Assembly: GCA_963761655.1 (NCBI GenBank) | Contig: CAVXHI010000011.1 | Span: 1 to 64,000, forward strand | Length of the DNA: 64,000 nucleotides | Source: RYN-122 sp963761655 | GTDB lineage: Bacteria; Actinomycetota; Actinomycetes; Mycobacteriales; SCTD01 | Reading direction: 5' to 3' | Notes under the pieces: generated by a model | The model's input: the letters and a program-made list of their open reading frames with translations, nothing else | The model's database searches: none | Told to the model about the DNA's origin: nothing | Part shown: piece after piece, positions 26,700-34,025 of the stretch | Numbering within the stretch: the stretch's first letter is position 1 | Layout of the letters: each line of letters opens with the position of its first letter | Program-made: the position numbers and the translations under genes

Positions 26700-27067
26700 G
26701 CCTCTACGACGAGGTCGGGGGCGAGCCGGTCTTCCGGCAGCTCGTCGACGCGTTCTACGACGGCGTCGAGACCGACCCGGTCCTGCGCCCGCTCTACCCC
26801 GAGGGCGACCTCAGCGCCGCCCGCGACCGGCTGCGGACGTTCCTCGAGCAGTACTGGGGCGGCCCGACGACGTACAGCGACGAGCGCGGCCACCCGCGGC
26901 TGCGCATGCGGCACGTCACCTGGCAGATCGGGGAGCGCGAGCGGGACGCCTGGCTGCGCCTCATGCTCGGTGCGGTCGCCCGCCTCGAGATCAGCGAGGA
27001 GCACCGCACCGCCGTCTGGGACCACCTGGAACGGGCAGCCCACACACTCGTGAACGTCCCTCGCTAG
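26696..27067 (+). CDS. glbO: Truncated haemoglobin, group II (GlbO type)
   Basis: A 123-residue group II truncated globin. Seen are the AB-loop start SLYDEVGGEPVFRQLVDAFYDGV with the B10 Tyr, YWGGPTTYSDERGHPRLRMRH with the proximal His at F8, and the Trp at G8 in DAWLRLM, all typical of GlbO. It binds oxygen or nitric oxide. GTG at 26696 overlaps the MscS stop. The corresponding mycobacterial gene (Rv2470) also lies near the HNH gene. Confidence 0.93.
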   Translation: MSLYDEVGGEPVFRQLVDAFYDGVETDPVLRPLYPEGDLSAARDRLRTFLEQYWGGPTTYSDERGHPRLRMRHVTWQIGERERDAWLRLMLGAVARLEISEEHRTAVWDHLERAAHTLVNVPR

Positions 27068-27076
27068 GAGACTGCT

Positions 27077-27802
27077 GTGCTCGGACTGCCCGACGGCGTC
27101 ACCGCCTGCCTGTTCGACCTCGACGGCGTCCTCACCGACACCGCCGCCGTGCACGACAAGGCCTGGACGGCGACGTTCGACGCGTTCCTGCGCGACCGCG
27201 ACGGCGAGGGCTTCACGCCGTTCGACCCGGTGGCCGACTACCGCACGCACGTCGACGGCAAGGCCCGTGAGGACGGCGTCCGCGACTTCCTGGCCAGCCG
27301 CGGCATCGAGCTCCCCGAGGGCACGCCCGACGACGCCCCCACCGAGGCGACCGTCCACGGCCTGGGCAACCGCAAGAACGAGCTGCTGCTGCAGACCGTC
27401 GAGAAGGACGGCGTCGAGGTCTACGAGGGCAGCCGCCGCTACCTCCAGGCGTGCCAGGACGCCGGCCTGCGGCGGGCCGTCGTGTCGAGCAGCGCGAACA
27501 CCGAGCAGGTCCTGGAGGTCACCGGGCTCGCGCCGTTCATCGAGGTGCGGGTCGACGGGGTGACCGTCCGGCAGGAGGGCCTGCGCGGCAAGCCCGCCCC
27601 CGACGCGTTCCTGCGCGCCGCCGAGCTGCTCGGGATCGAGCCGTCGCAGGCGTGCGTCTTCGAGGACGCCCTCGCCGGGGTGGAGGCCGGACGGTCGGGG
27701 AGGTTCGGGCACGTGGTCGGTGTGGACCGGGTCGACCACGCCGCAGCGCTGCGCGAGCACGGGGCCGACGTCGTCGTGCAGGACCTGGGCGACCTGCTGT
27801 GA
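27077..27802 (+). CDS. Beta-phosphoglucomutase-like HAD hydrolase
   Basis: A 241-residue HAD-superfamily protein of the beta-phosphoglucomutase type. The nucleophile motif is FDLDGVLTDT (Asp14, acid/base Asp16), followed by the cap with VDGKAREDGVRDFL, VVSSSANTEQVL and GKPAPDAFLRAAELL, then FEDALAGVEAG. It converts beta-glucose-1-phosphate to glucose-6-phosphate. Its stop overlaps the start of the GH65 gene, whose family makes beta-glucose-1-phosphate by inverting phosphorolysis, so the two form a pathway pair. An AGGAG ribosome binding site precedes the GTG at 27077. Confidence 0.9.
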   Translation: MLGLPDGVTACLFDLDGVLTDTAAVHDKAWTATFDAFLRDRDGEGFTPFDPVADYRTHVDGKAREDGVRDFLASRGIELPEGTPDDAPTEATVHGLGNRKNELLLQTVEKDGVEVYEGSRRYLQACQDAGLRRAVVSSSANTEQVLEVTGLAPFIEVRVDGVTVRQEGLRGKPAPDAFLRAAELLGIEPSQACVFEDALAGVEAGRSGRFGHVVGVDRVDHAAALREHGADVVVQDLGDLL

Positions 27803-30168
27803 CCCAGTCGCCGAACGCCCTGCCGGCCCCGGTCCTGCCGGTCGAGCCGTGGTGCGTCCGCGAGCCGTCGCTCGACCTGGACCGGCTGGCCCAGAACGAG
27901 TCCGTGTTCGCACTCTCCAACGGGCACATCGGCCTGCGCGGCAACCTCGACGAGGGCGAGCCGTACGGCATCCCCGGCACCTACCTGAACTCCTTCTACG
28001 AGCAGCGCCCCCTCCCCTACGCCGAGTCCGGCTACGGCTACCCGGAGGAGGGCCAGACCGTCGTCAACGTCACCAACGGCAAGCTCCTGCGCCTGACGGT
28101 CGACGACGAGCCGTTCGACGTCCGCTACGGCGAGCTGCACGCCCACGAGCGGGTCCTGGACCTGCGTGCCGGCACCCTGACCCGCACGGCCGACTGGACC
28201 TCCCCGGCCGGACGCCGCGTGCTGGTCCGCTCGGTCCGGCTGGTGTCGCTGGAGCACCGGAACCTGGCCGCGGTCTGCTACGAGGTCGAGGCCGTCGACC
28301 GGGTGCGCGTCATCGTGCAGTCGGAGCTGGTGGCGAACGAGGAGGTGCCGGAGCAGTCGGGGGACCCCCGCGTCGCCGCCGCCCTGCGGGACCCGCTCGA
28401 GCCGCTCATGCAGGACGTGGAGCAGCACGGCGTCCTGCTCGTGCACCGCACGCGCAACAGCGGTCTGGTCGTGGCCGCCGGCATGGACCACACGGTGACG
28501 GTCCCGGGCCGGCACGAGGAGGAGACCGACGCCCGGCCGAACTGGGCCCGCACCACGGTCACCTGCATCCTCAAGCCCGGGGAGGTCCTGCGGGTCGTCA
28601 AGCACCTCGCGTACGGCTGGTCGTCCGCGCGCTCGAAGGAGGCGGTCCGCGACCAGGTCGCCGCCGCCCTGACCGGTGCCCGCTACCAGGGCTGGGACGG
28701 GCTGGTCGCCGGGCAGCGCGCCTACCTCGACCGCTTCTGGGCCGACGCCGACGTCGAGGTCGACGGCGACCCCGTGCTGCAGCAGGCGGTCCGTTTCGCG
28801 CTGTTCCACGTCCTGCAGTCCGGCGCCCGGGCAGAGGGCCGGGCGCTCCCCGCCAAGGGCCTGACCGGCCCCGGCTACGACGGCCACGCCTTCTGGGACA
28901 CCGAGGGCTACGTCCTCCCCGTCCTCATGTACACCCTGCCGTCGGCCGCCGCCGACGCCCTGCGGTGGCGGGCGTCCACGCTCGAGCAGGCCTGCGCGCG
29001 GGCGCGGCTGCTCGACCTCGACGGAGCGACCTTCCCCTGGCGGACGATCCGCGGCCAGGAGTGCTCGGCCTACTGGCCCGCGGGGACGGCCGCCTTCCAC
29101 GTCAACGCCGTCGTGGCCCAGGCGGTCGACCGCTACCGCGTCATCACCGGTGACGTCGCTCTCGAGCGCGAGGTCGGCGTGCAGGTGCTGGTGCAGACCG
29201 CGCGCATGTGGGCCTCGCTCGGGCACCACGACGCCGGCGGGGCGTGGCACGTCGACGGCGTCACCGGCCCGGACGAGTACAGCGCGGTGGCCGACGACAA
29301 CGTGTTCACCAACCTCATGGCCGTCCGGAACCTGCGACTCGCCGCCGCCGCCTGCGCCCGCCACCCCGAGCTCGCCGCGGAGCAGGGCGTCACCGAGGAG
29401 GAGCTCGCGCGGTGGGCCGCGGCCGTCGAGGCGGTGCACCTGCCCTACGACGAGGAGCTCGGGGTCCACCCGCAGTCGGAGGGCTTCACCCGGTACGGCG
29501 TCTGGGACTTCGAGGCCTACCGCGACCGGTACCCGCTGCTGCTCCACGCGCCCTACGTGCAGCTCTACCGCAAGCAGGTCTGCAAGCAGGCGGACCTCGT
29601 CCTGGCCATGCAGTGGTTCCCGGGAGCCTTCACCGACGAGCAGAAGGCCCGCAACGTCGACTACTACGAGCGCATCACCGTGCGCGACTCGTCGCTGTCG
29701 GCCTGCAGCCAGTCGGTGATGTGCGCTGAGGTCGGGCACCTCGAGCTGGCCCACGACTACGCGCACGAGGCCGCGCTCGTGGACCTGCGCGACCTGCACA
29801 GCAACAGCCGCGACGGCCTGCACATGGCCTCGCTCGCGGGGGCGTGGTCGACCGTCGTCGAGGGGTTCGGTGGCCTGCGGGAGCACGGTCCGCTGCTGGG
29901 CTTCGACCCGGCCCTGCCCGAGGGCATCGACCGACTGGCGTTCCGGCTGCGCCGGCAGGGACTGCGGCTGCTCGTCGAGGTCACCCACGACGGCGTCACC
30001 TGCACCCTGACGGACGCCCCCGACGACGCCGTCCTGCCGCTGCTGCTGTGCGGGCAGGAGGTCGAGCTCCGGACCGGGTCACCCGTGACCCGACCCCTGC
30101 TCCCGCGCGAGCCCCTGCTGCCCCGGCCGACGCAGCCGGCCGGGAGGGAGCCCGCACCCCACGACTAG
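27799..30168 (+). CDS. Glycoside hydrolase family 65 phosphorylase (maltose/trehalose/kojibiose type)
   Basis: A 789-residue GH65 protein. The N-terminal super-sandwich domain starts NESVFALSNGHIGLRGN, the (alpha/alpha)6 barrel contains HAFWDTEGYVLPVL, and the general acid is Glu493 (VTGPDEYS). The phosphate-binding region includes KQADLVLAMQW. The family splits alpha-linked glucose disaccharides with phosphate to beta-glucose-1-phosphate. The exact disaccharide cannot be told from the sequence. GTG at 27799 overlaps the phosphomutase stop. Its own stop (TAG) overlaps the stop of the convergent CheX-like gene. Confidence 0.93.
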   Translation: MTQSPNALPAPVLPVEPWCVREPSLDLDRLAQNESVFALSNGHIGLRGNLDEGEPYGIPGTYLNSFYEQRPLPYAESGYGYPEEGQTVVNVTNGKLLRLTVDDEPFDVRYGELHAHERVLDLRAGTLTRTADWTSPAGRRVLVRSVRLVSLEHRNLAAVCYEVEAVDRVRVIVQSELVANEEVPEQSGDPRVAAALRDPLEPLMQDVEQHGVLLVHRTRNSGLVVAAGMDHTVTVPGRHEEETDARPNWARTTVTCILKPGEVLRVVKHLAYGWSSARSKEAVRDQVAAALTGARYQGWDGLVAGQRAYLDRFWADADVEVDGDPVLQQAVRFALFHVLQSGARAEGRALPAKGLTGPGYDGHAFWDTEGYVLPVLMYTLPSAAADALRWRASTLEQACARARLLDLDGATFPWRTIRGQECSAYWPAGTAAFHVNAVVAQAVDRYRVITGDVALEREVGVQVLVQTARMWASLGHHDAGGAWHVDGVTGPDEYSAVADDNVFTNLMAVRNLRLAAAACARHPELAAEQGVTEEELARWAAAVEAVHLPYDEELGVHPQSEGFTRYGVWDFEAYRDRYPLLLHAPYVQLYRKQVCKQADLVLAMQWFPGAFTDEQKARNVDYYERITVRDSSLSACSQSVMCAEVGHLELAHDYAHEAALVDLRDLHSNSRDGLHMASLAGAWSTVVEGFGGLREHGPLLGFDPALPEGIDRLAFRLRRQGLRLLVEVTHDGVTCTLTDAPDDAVLPLLLCGQEVELRTGSPVTRPLLPREPLLPRPTQPAGREPAPHD

Positions 30169-30686
30169 TCGGGCTGTGCCAGCAGCAGCACGAGCACGCC
30201 CGAGCCGTACCCGGGGACCTCGACGGTGAGGTCGCTGCGGTGCGGGTGTGCCCGGAGCAGGTCCACGACGTCCTCGGTCACCGGCTCCGGAGCGACCTGC
30301 ACGGCCTTGAGCTTCAGGTGCGCGTCGGCGTCGTTGAACAGCGACGCCGCGACGTTGAGCACCTCCTGCGTGTTGTCCGCGAGGTCCGGCGGGACGACCC
30401 CGGCGTCGAGCGCCTCCTGCACCTTGGGCATCGGCACGAGGGCGAGCGCCGCACCGAGCACGCACCCGAGGGTGAGGTCGCACAGGATCAGGCCGCGGGT
30501 TCGGCCGGTGTCCTCCACGTAGCTGCCGACGACGTGGACGCCGCGACCCGGCAGGACCGGCTGGGGCTCCTGCTGGACCGTGACCGAGCGGTCGAACAGC
30601 CCGTTGAGGAGCCCCCGGACGTCCGCGGCCGACGGCAGGACGGCCTGGGCCAGGTCCGCGTCCTGGACCCCGCTGGGAGCGGTCAT
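30165..30686 (-). CDS. CheX/CheC-like protein, last gene of the chemotaxis operon
   Basis: A 173-residue protein without close named match. The central GLILCDLTLGCVLGAALALVP and NTQEVLNVAASLFND resemble the helices that bear the phosphatase residues in CheC/CheX/FliY proteins, though the exact E-N pair is not clear. It may dephosphorylate CheY or serve as an adaptor. ATG at 30686 overlaps the stop of the cheY upstream (ATGA). The gene ends in overlapping stop codons with the GH65 gene. Confidence 0.6.
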   Translation of the reverse strand: MTAPSGVQDADLAQAVLPSAADVRGLLNGLFDRSVTVQQEPQPVLPGRGVHVVGSYVEDTGRTRGLILCDLTLGCVLGAALALVPMPKVQEALDAGVVPPDLADNTQEVLNVAASLFNDADAHLKLKAVQVAPEPVTEDVVDLLRAHPHRSDLTVEVPGYGSGVLVLLLAQPD

Positions 30687-31048
30687 CCGACGAGCACGCC
30701 GCCGAGGGCGTCCGCGAAGGTGTCGGCGGTGAACGGCTTGGCGATGAGGAACAGGGCGCCGGAGTCGGACGCCAGACCGCGCATCGCGTCGGTGGACTCC
30801 GAGGTCACGAAGCCGAACGTGACGTCGTTGCCCTGGGCGCGCAGGGCCTGCAGGAACTCGATGCCGCTCATCTCGGGCATGTTCCAGTCCGACAGCACGA
30901 GGTCGGGCGCCTCGGCGAGGGTCTTGGCCAGGCCCTCGGCACCGTTCTCGGCCTCGCTGAAGTCGTGCTCGCCGAAGCCCGCCTGCCGGAGGGTGCGGGT
31001 GACGATCATGCGCATGGCCTTGCTGTCGTCGACGATGAGGATCTTCAC
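30683..31048 (-). CDS. cheY: CheY-like single-domain response regulator (second copy)
   Basis: A 121-residue receiver domain without output domain. The acidic pocket (IVDDSKAMR), the phospho-acceptor Asp in VLSDWNMPEMSG, the Thr/Ser switch in VTSES and the Lys in LIAKPFTAD are present. It presumably carries the CheA signal to the flagellar motor switch. GTG at 31048 has GGAAGG at a good distance; GTG at 31054 is an alternative. It follows cheX by two bases and overlaps the last gene of the operon. Confidence 0.93.
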   Translation of the reverse strand: MKILIVDDSKAMRMIVTRTLRQAGFGEHDFSEAENGAEGLAKTLAEAPDLVLSDWNMPEMSGIEFLQALRAQGNDVTFGFVTSESTDAMRGLASDSGALFLIAKPFTADTFADALGGVLVG

Positions 31049-31050
31049 GG

Positions 31051-31533
31051 TCACACCTTCCAGACGCTGACGTGCAGGGGGCCGGCCACGCAGACCAGGG
31101 CCACCCGCGACAGGAGCACCGCGCCGGGGACCCGGACGGTGTAGGACTCGCCCTCCGCGACGGAGGGGATCGAGAGCTTGCTGGGGGCGGGGAGCAGCGA
31201 CTTGATGTTGCCCCCCACCATGTTGGTGAGCTCGCCCAGGGCGTCGCACACCTCGTCGGCCGAGAGCGTGCCGGGGTCGGCCGCGAACATGGCCTCGGCC
31301 GAGGCCTGCGCGAGGTCGCTCGGGACCTCGAGGAAGACCGAGCCCTGCCACTCCCCGGACACGTGGACCGTGCCGGTCATGGTCCGTCCCTCGAGCGCCG
31401 GAGCCTCGTCCCCCAGGGGGTGCGGCTCCAGCTCCATGGACAGGAAGGACGACCAGACGTCCTGGGCGATGCTGGTGATGTCTGCGGTCGACACGACGGC
31501 CGGCCCGGTCTCCAGGTCTGACTGGGTGGTCAC
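31051..31533 (-). CDS. cheX: CheX-type CheY-P phosphatase
   Basis: A 160-residue CheX-like protein. The helix DALGELTNMVGGNIKSLL matches the E-x-x-N-M-x-x-G-N signature that places the phosphatase Glu and Asn of CheX/CheC. The fold, GTVHVSGEWQGSVFLEVP, also fits. It would end CheY signalling. GTG at 31533 is preceded by AAGGAG. It lies 12 nt after cheR and directly before the second cheY. Confidence 0.88.
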   Translation of the reverse strand: MTTQSDLETGPAVVSTADITSIAQDVWSSFLSMELEPHPLGDEAPALEGRTMTGTVHVSGEWQGSVFLEVPSDLAQASAEAMFAADPGTLSADEVCDALGELTNMVGGNIKSLLPAPSKLSIPSVAEGESYTVRVPGAVLLSRVALVCVAGPLHVSVWKV

Positions 31534-31545
31534 TGGGTGCTCCTT

Positions 31546-32373
31546 CTAGGTGCGCGGCCGGTAGGCCGTGGCGCGGTCGAGGACGACGCGCTCCCACGCG
31601 TCGTCGATGGTCAGAGTGGTCTCCGCGCCACCCAGGAAGAGGTAGCCACCGGGGCGGAGCACCCGGCGCACACGGTCGAGCACGGTCTTCTTCGTGGGCG
31701 TGTCGAAGTAGATGAGGACGTTGCGCAGGAACACGACGTCGAAGGGCCCCATGGCGGGGAACGGCACGGCGAGGTTGAGGGCCCGGGTCTGCACCATCGC
31801 GCGCAGCTCGGGCTTGACCTGCCACTCGGTACCGACCTTGTCGAAGTGCTTCACGAGCATCGTCACCGGCAGCCCGCGGTTGACCTCGAGCTGGCTGTAG
31901 CGGGCGTTCTTGGTGCGCTCGAGCATCTCGGCGGACAGGTCGGTCGCGAGCAGGCTGGTCTGCCAGCCGGGGTGCCCGGCGAGCACGTCGCGCAGGACCA
32001 TCGCCAGCGTGTACGGCTCCTGCCCCGACGACGACGCCCCGCACCAGATGCTGAGCCGGCGCTCGGTCGAGCGGGCCTTCACCAGCTCCGGCAGCACGTG
32101 CTTCGACAGGGCGTCGAAGGGGTGGATGTCGCGGAAGAAGGAGGTCTCGTTCGTCGTCATCGCGTCGACGACCTGCGCGGTGATGCGGCCGTGCGGCTCG
32201 CGCCGCATCTTCGACACCAGTCCCGCGATGCTGCCCTCGCCGGAGGACCGGGCCAGCGGCATGAGCCGCGACTCGACCAGGTACTCCTTCCCGGGATCGA
32301 GCACGATCGCGCTCTGCTTGCGCACGACGTCCCTGACGAAGTCGAAGTCACTCGTGCTCAGGGTCGCGCTCAT
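31546..32373 (-). CDS. cheR: Chemotaxis protein methyltransferase CheR
   Basis: A 275-residue CheR that methylates glutamates of chemoreceptors using S-adenosylmethionine. The N-terminal helical domain (FDFVRDVVRKQSAIVLDPGKEYLVESRL) is followed by TTNETSFFRD, the SAM site CGASSSGQEPYTLAM, LLATDLSAEMLERTKNARY and VVFLRNVLIYFD. ATG at 32373 overlaps the cheB stop (ATGA). The length is typical. Confidence 0.97.
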   Translation of the reverse strand: MSATLSTSDFDFVRDVVRKQSAIVLDPGKEYLVESRLMPLARSSGEGSIAGLVSKMRREPHGRITAQVVDAMTTNETSFFRDIHPFDALSKHVLPELVKARSTERRLSIWCGASSSGQEPYTLAMVLRDVLAGHPGWQTSLLATDLSAEMLERTKNARYSQLEVNRGLPVTMLVKHFDKVGTEWQVKPELRAMVQTRALNLAVPFPAMGPFDVVFLRNVLIYFDTPTKKTVLDRVRRVLRPGGYLFLGGAETTLTIDDAWERVVLDRATAYRPRT

Positions 32374-33497
32374 CGGGCTGCTCCAGACAGGGGTGCGGAG
32401 GTCTCGGCGCCGCTGCGGCCCCGGCCGAGGACCTGCAGCACGTCCCGGGCGACGTCCCTGAGCGGGAGGACCCGGTGGGCCTGTCCCGCCGAGACGACCG
32501 AGCCGGGCATGCCCCACACGACCGACGTCGCCTGGTCCTGCACGACGACCTCTCCGCCTGCGGCCCGGACGACCTCGCTGCCGCGGGCGCCGTCGGAGCC
32601 CATCCCCGTGAGGACCACGGACAGGACGTGCTCGCCGTAGAGGGCGGCGGCGCTGCGGAACATGACGTCGACGGCGGGTCGGCAGAAGTTCTCCGCGGGG
32701 GCGTCGGACAGCCGGACGACGACGGCCGCGCCACGGCGCTCGAGGACGAGGTGCCGGTCACCCGGGGCGACGAGCACGCAGCCGGCGACCACCAGGTCGC
32801 CGTCCTCGGCCTCCTTCACCGCGAGCGGGCACTTGGCGTCGAGGCGCTGCGCGAACAGCCGCGTGAAGACGGGCGGCATGTGCTGCGTGATGACCACCGG
32901 GACCGGCAGCGACGCCGGCAGCAGCGGCAGGACCGCGGTGAGGGCGTCCGGGCCACCGGTGGAGGAGCCGATGGCCAGCAGGTCGATCCGGGCGGTGGGC
33001 GCAGCGCCGGCGCGCACGGGGGCGCCGGCACGGGCCGCGGCGGCCGCGGGGCGCACAGGACGGGCCTGGGCCGGCAGGGACGGGCGCCCTCCCGGCACGA
33101 GGGCCTTGATCTTGGGGATCAGCTGCTCGCGGACCGCGGCGATGGCCTCCGGCACGCTGCCGACGTTCGCCGGCTTGCAGACGTAGTCGCTGGCCCCGGC
33201 GGTGAGGGCGTCGAGGGTGGCCGACGCACCACGCTCGGTAAGCGTGCTGAACATGATGACGGGGAGGCGCGGGTGCGTCTTGCGCAGCTCCCGGAGGGTC
33301 TGCAGCCCGTCCATGACCGGCATCTCGACGTCCAGCGTCACGAGGTCGGGGGCGACCTGGAGCAGCTTCGACAGCGCGATGCTGCCGTTGGCCGCCGTCC
33401 CGCAGACGGTGATGTCCGGGTCGGACTCGAGGCTGGTCGTGACGAGCCGGCGGATCACCACCGAGTCGTCGACGACCAGCACGTTGATGCGGGCCAT
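32370..33497 (-). CDS. cheB: Chemotaxis protein-glutamate methylesterase CheB
   Basis: A 375-residue CheB with an N-terminal receiver (phospho-acceptor Asp56 in TLDVEMPVMDG), a Pro/Ala-rich linker (about 140-165) and the methylesterase domain with the catalytic Ser in AIGSSTGGPDAL, His in ITQHMPPVF and Asp in GMGSDGARG. It removes methyl groups from the MCP and is activated by CheA. Start and stop overlap its neighbours cheY (TGATG) and cheR (ATGA). Confidence 0.97.
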   Translation of the reverse strand: MARINVLVVDDSVVIRRLVTTSLESDPDITVCGTAANGSIALSKLLQVAPDLVTLDVEMPVMDGLQTLRELRKTHPRLPVIMFSTLTERGASATLDALTAGASDYVCKPANVGSVPEAIAAVREQLIPKIKALVPGGRPSLPAQARPVRPAAAAARAGAPVRAGAAPTARIDLLAIGSSTGGPDALTAVLPLLPASLPVPVVITQHMPPVFTRLFAQRLDAKCPLAVKEAEDGDLVVAGCVLVAPGDRHLVLERRGAAVVVRLSDAPAENFCRPAVDVMFRSAAALYGEHVLSVVLTGMGSDGARGSEVVRAAGGEVVVQDQATSVVWGMPGSVVSAGQAHRVLPLRDVARDVLQVLGRGRSGAETSAPLSGAAR

Positions 33498-33886
33498 CAG
33501 GCGGCTCGCCCGTCCGGGACGGAGAGGCCGAGCAGGCTCAGCTTGTCGAGGATCGCCTCGGCGGTGAACGGCTTGATGACGTACTCGTGAGCGCCGGCGG
33601 CGAGGGCCCGGACGATCTGGCCGTGCTCGCTCTCGGTCGTGACCATCATGAGCGTCATGGCCTTGCAGGTCGGCTCCTTGCGGACGGCCTTGACGAACTC
33701 CAGGCCGTTCATGACCGGCATGTTCCAGTCGATCAGCGCGAGGGCCGGGACCTCGTCGGACGCCGCGATGACGTCGAGGGCCTGCTGGCCGTCACCTGCC
33801 TCGACGACCTCGAAGCCGGCGTCGAGCAGGATGCGACGCAGGATCATGCGCATCGCGCGGCTGTCGTCGAGCACCAGAGCGAGCAT
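33497..33886 (-). CDS. cheY: CheY-like single-domain response regulator (first copy)
   Basis: A 129-residue receiver: LVLDDSRAMRM, phospho-acceptor Asp in LIDWNMPVMNG, MMVTTES and YVIKPFTAE. ATG at 33886 was preferred over the GTG at 33952 because it starts directly at the receiver core and because a candidate promoter (33945-33970) would fire downstream of 33952. The stop and the cheB start share one base (TGATG). It is about 40% similar by eye to the second cheY, which lies four genes downstream. Confidence 0.9.
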   Translation of the reverse strand: MLALVLDDSRAMRMILRRILLDAGFEVVEAGDGQQALDVIAASDEVPALALIDWNMPVMNGLEFVKAVRKEPTCKAMTLMMVTTESEHGQIVRALAAGAHEYVIKPFTAEAILDKLSLLGLSVPDGRAA

Positions 33887-33944
33887 GTCGGCGGGTCCGA
33901 TCGTGTCGAGGAGTGGAGTCGTGCGGGTGTCTTCTCCCGTACCT

Positions 33945-33970
33945 GTCGGCACGGGCGGCGGGCGCGGGAG
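33945..33970 (-). promoter_or_regulatory. Weak FliA-type promoter candidate before the first cheY
   Basis: On the minus strand CTCC (33970-33967), 16 bases and GCCGAC (33950-33945) give a two-mismatch version of the CTCA-N16-RCCGAT pattern found before cheA, flgN, the second flagellin and flbD. It is about 60 nt before the chosen start codon. Confidence 0.4.
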
Positions 33971-33993
33971 GGGTCTCGAGGACCACCTCCCGC

Positions 33994-34005
33994 ACCCGAT
34001 CGGGC
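33994..34005. promoter_or_regulatory. Candidate operator ACCCGATCGGGC
   Basis: Contains the perfect palindrome CCCGATCGGG (33995-34004) and lies 24 bp upstream of the weak FliA-type element. The same spacing separates the related element and promoter candidate before the MCP gene. Part of a set found before both flagellins and flgB. Confidence 0.5.
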
Positions 34006-34025
34006 CATCTGCGGATGACCCCGGT

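Noticed and set aside
33994..34005. SOS (LexA) box or BldD site
   Set aside because: The ACCCGATCGGGC element does not match the actinobacterial SOS pattern TCGAAC-N4-GTTCGA nor the BldD consensus, and it lies before motility genes only.
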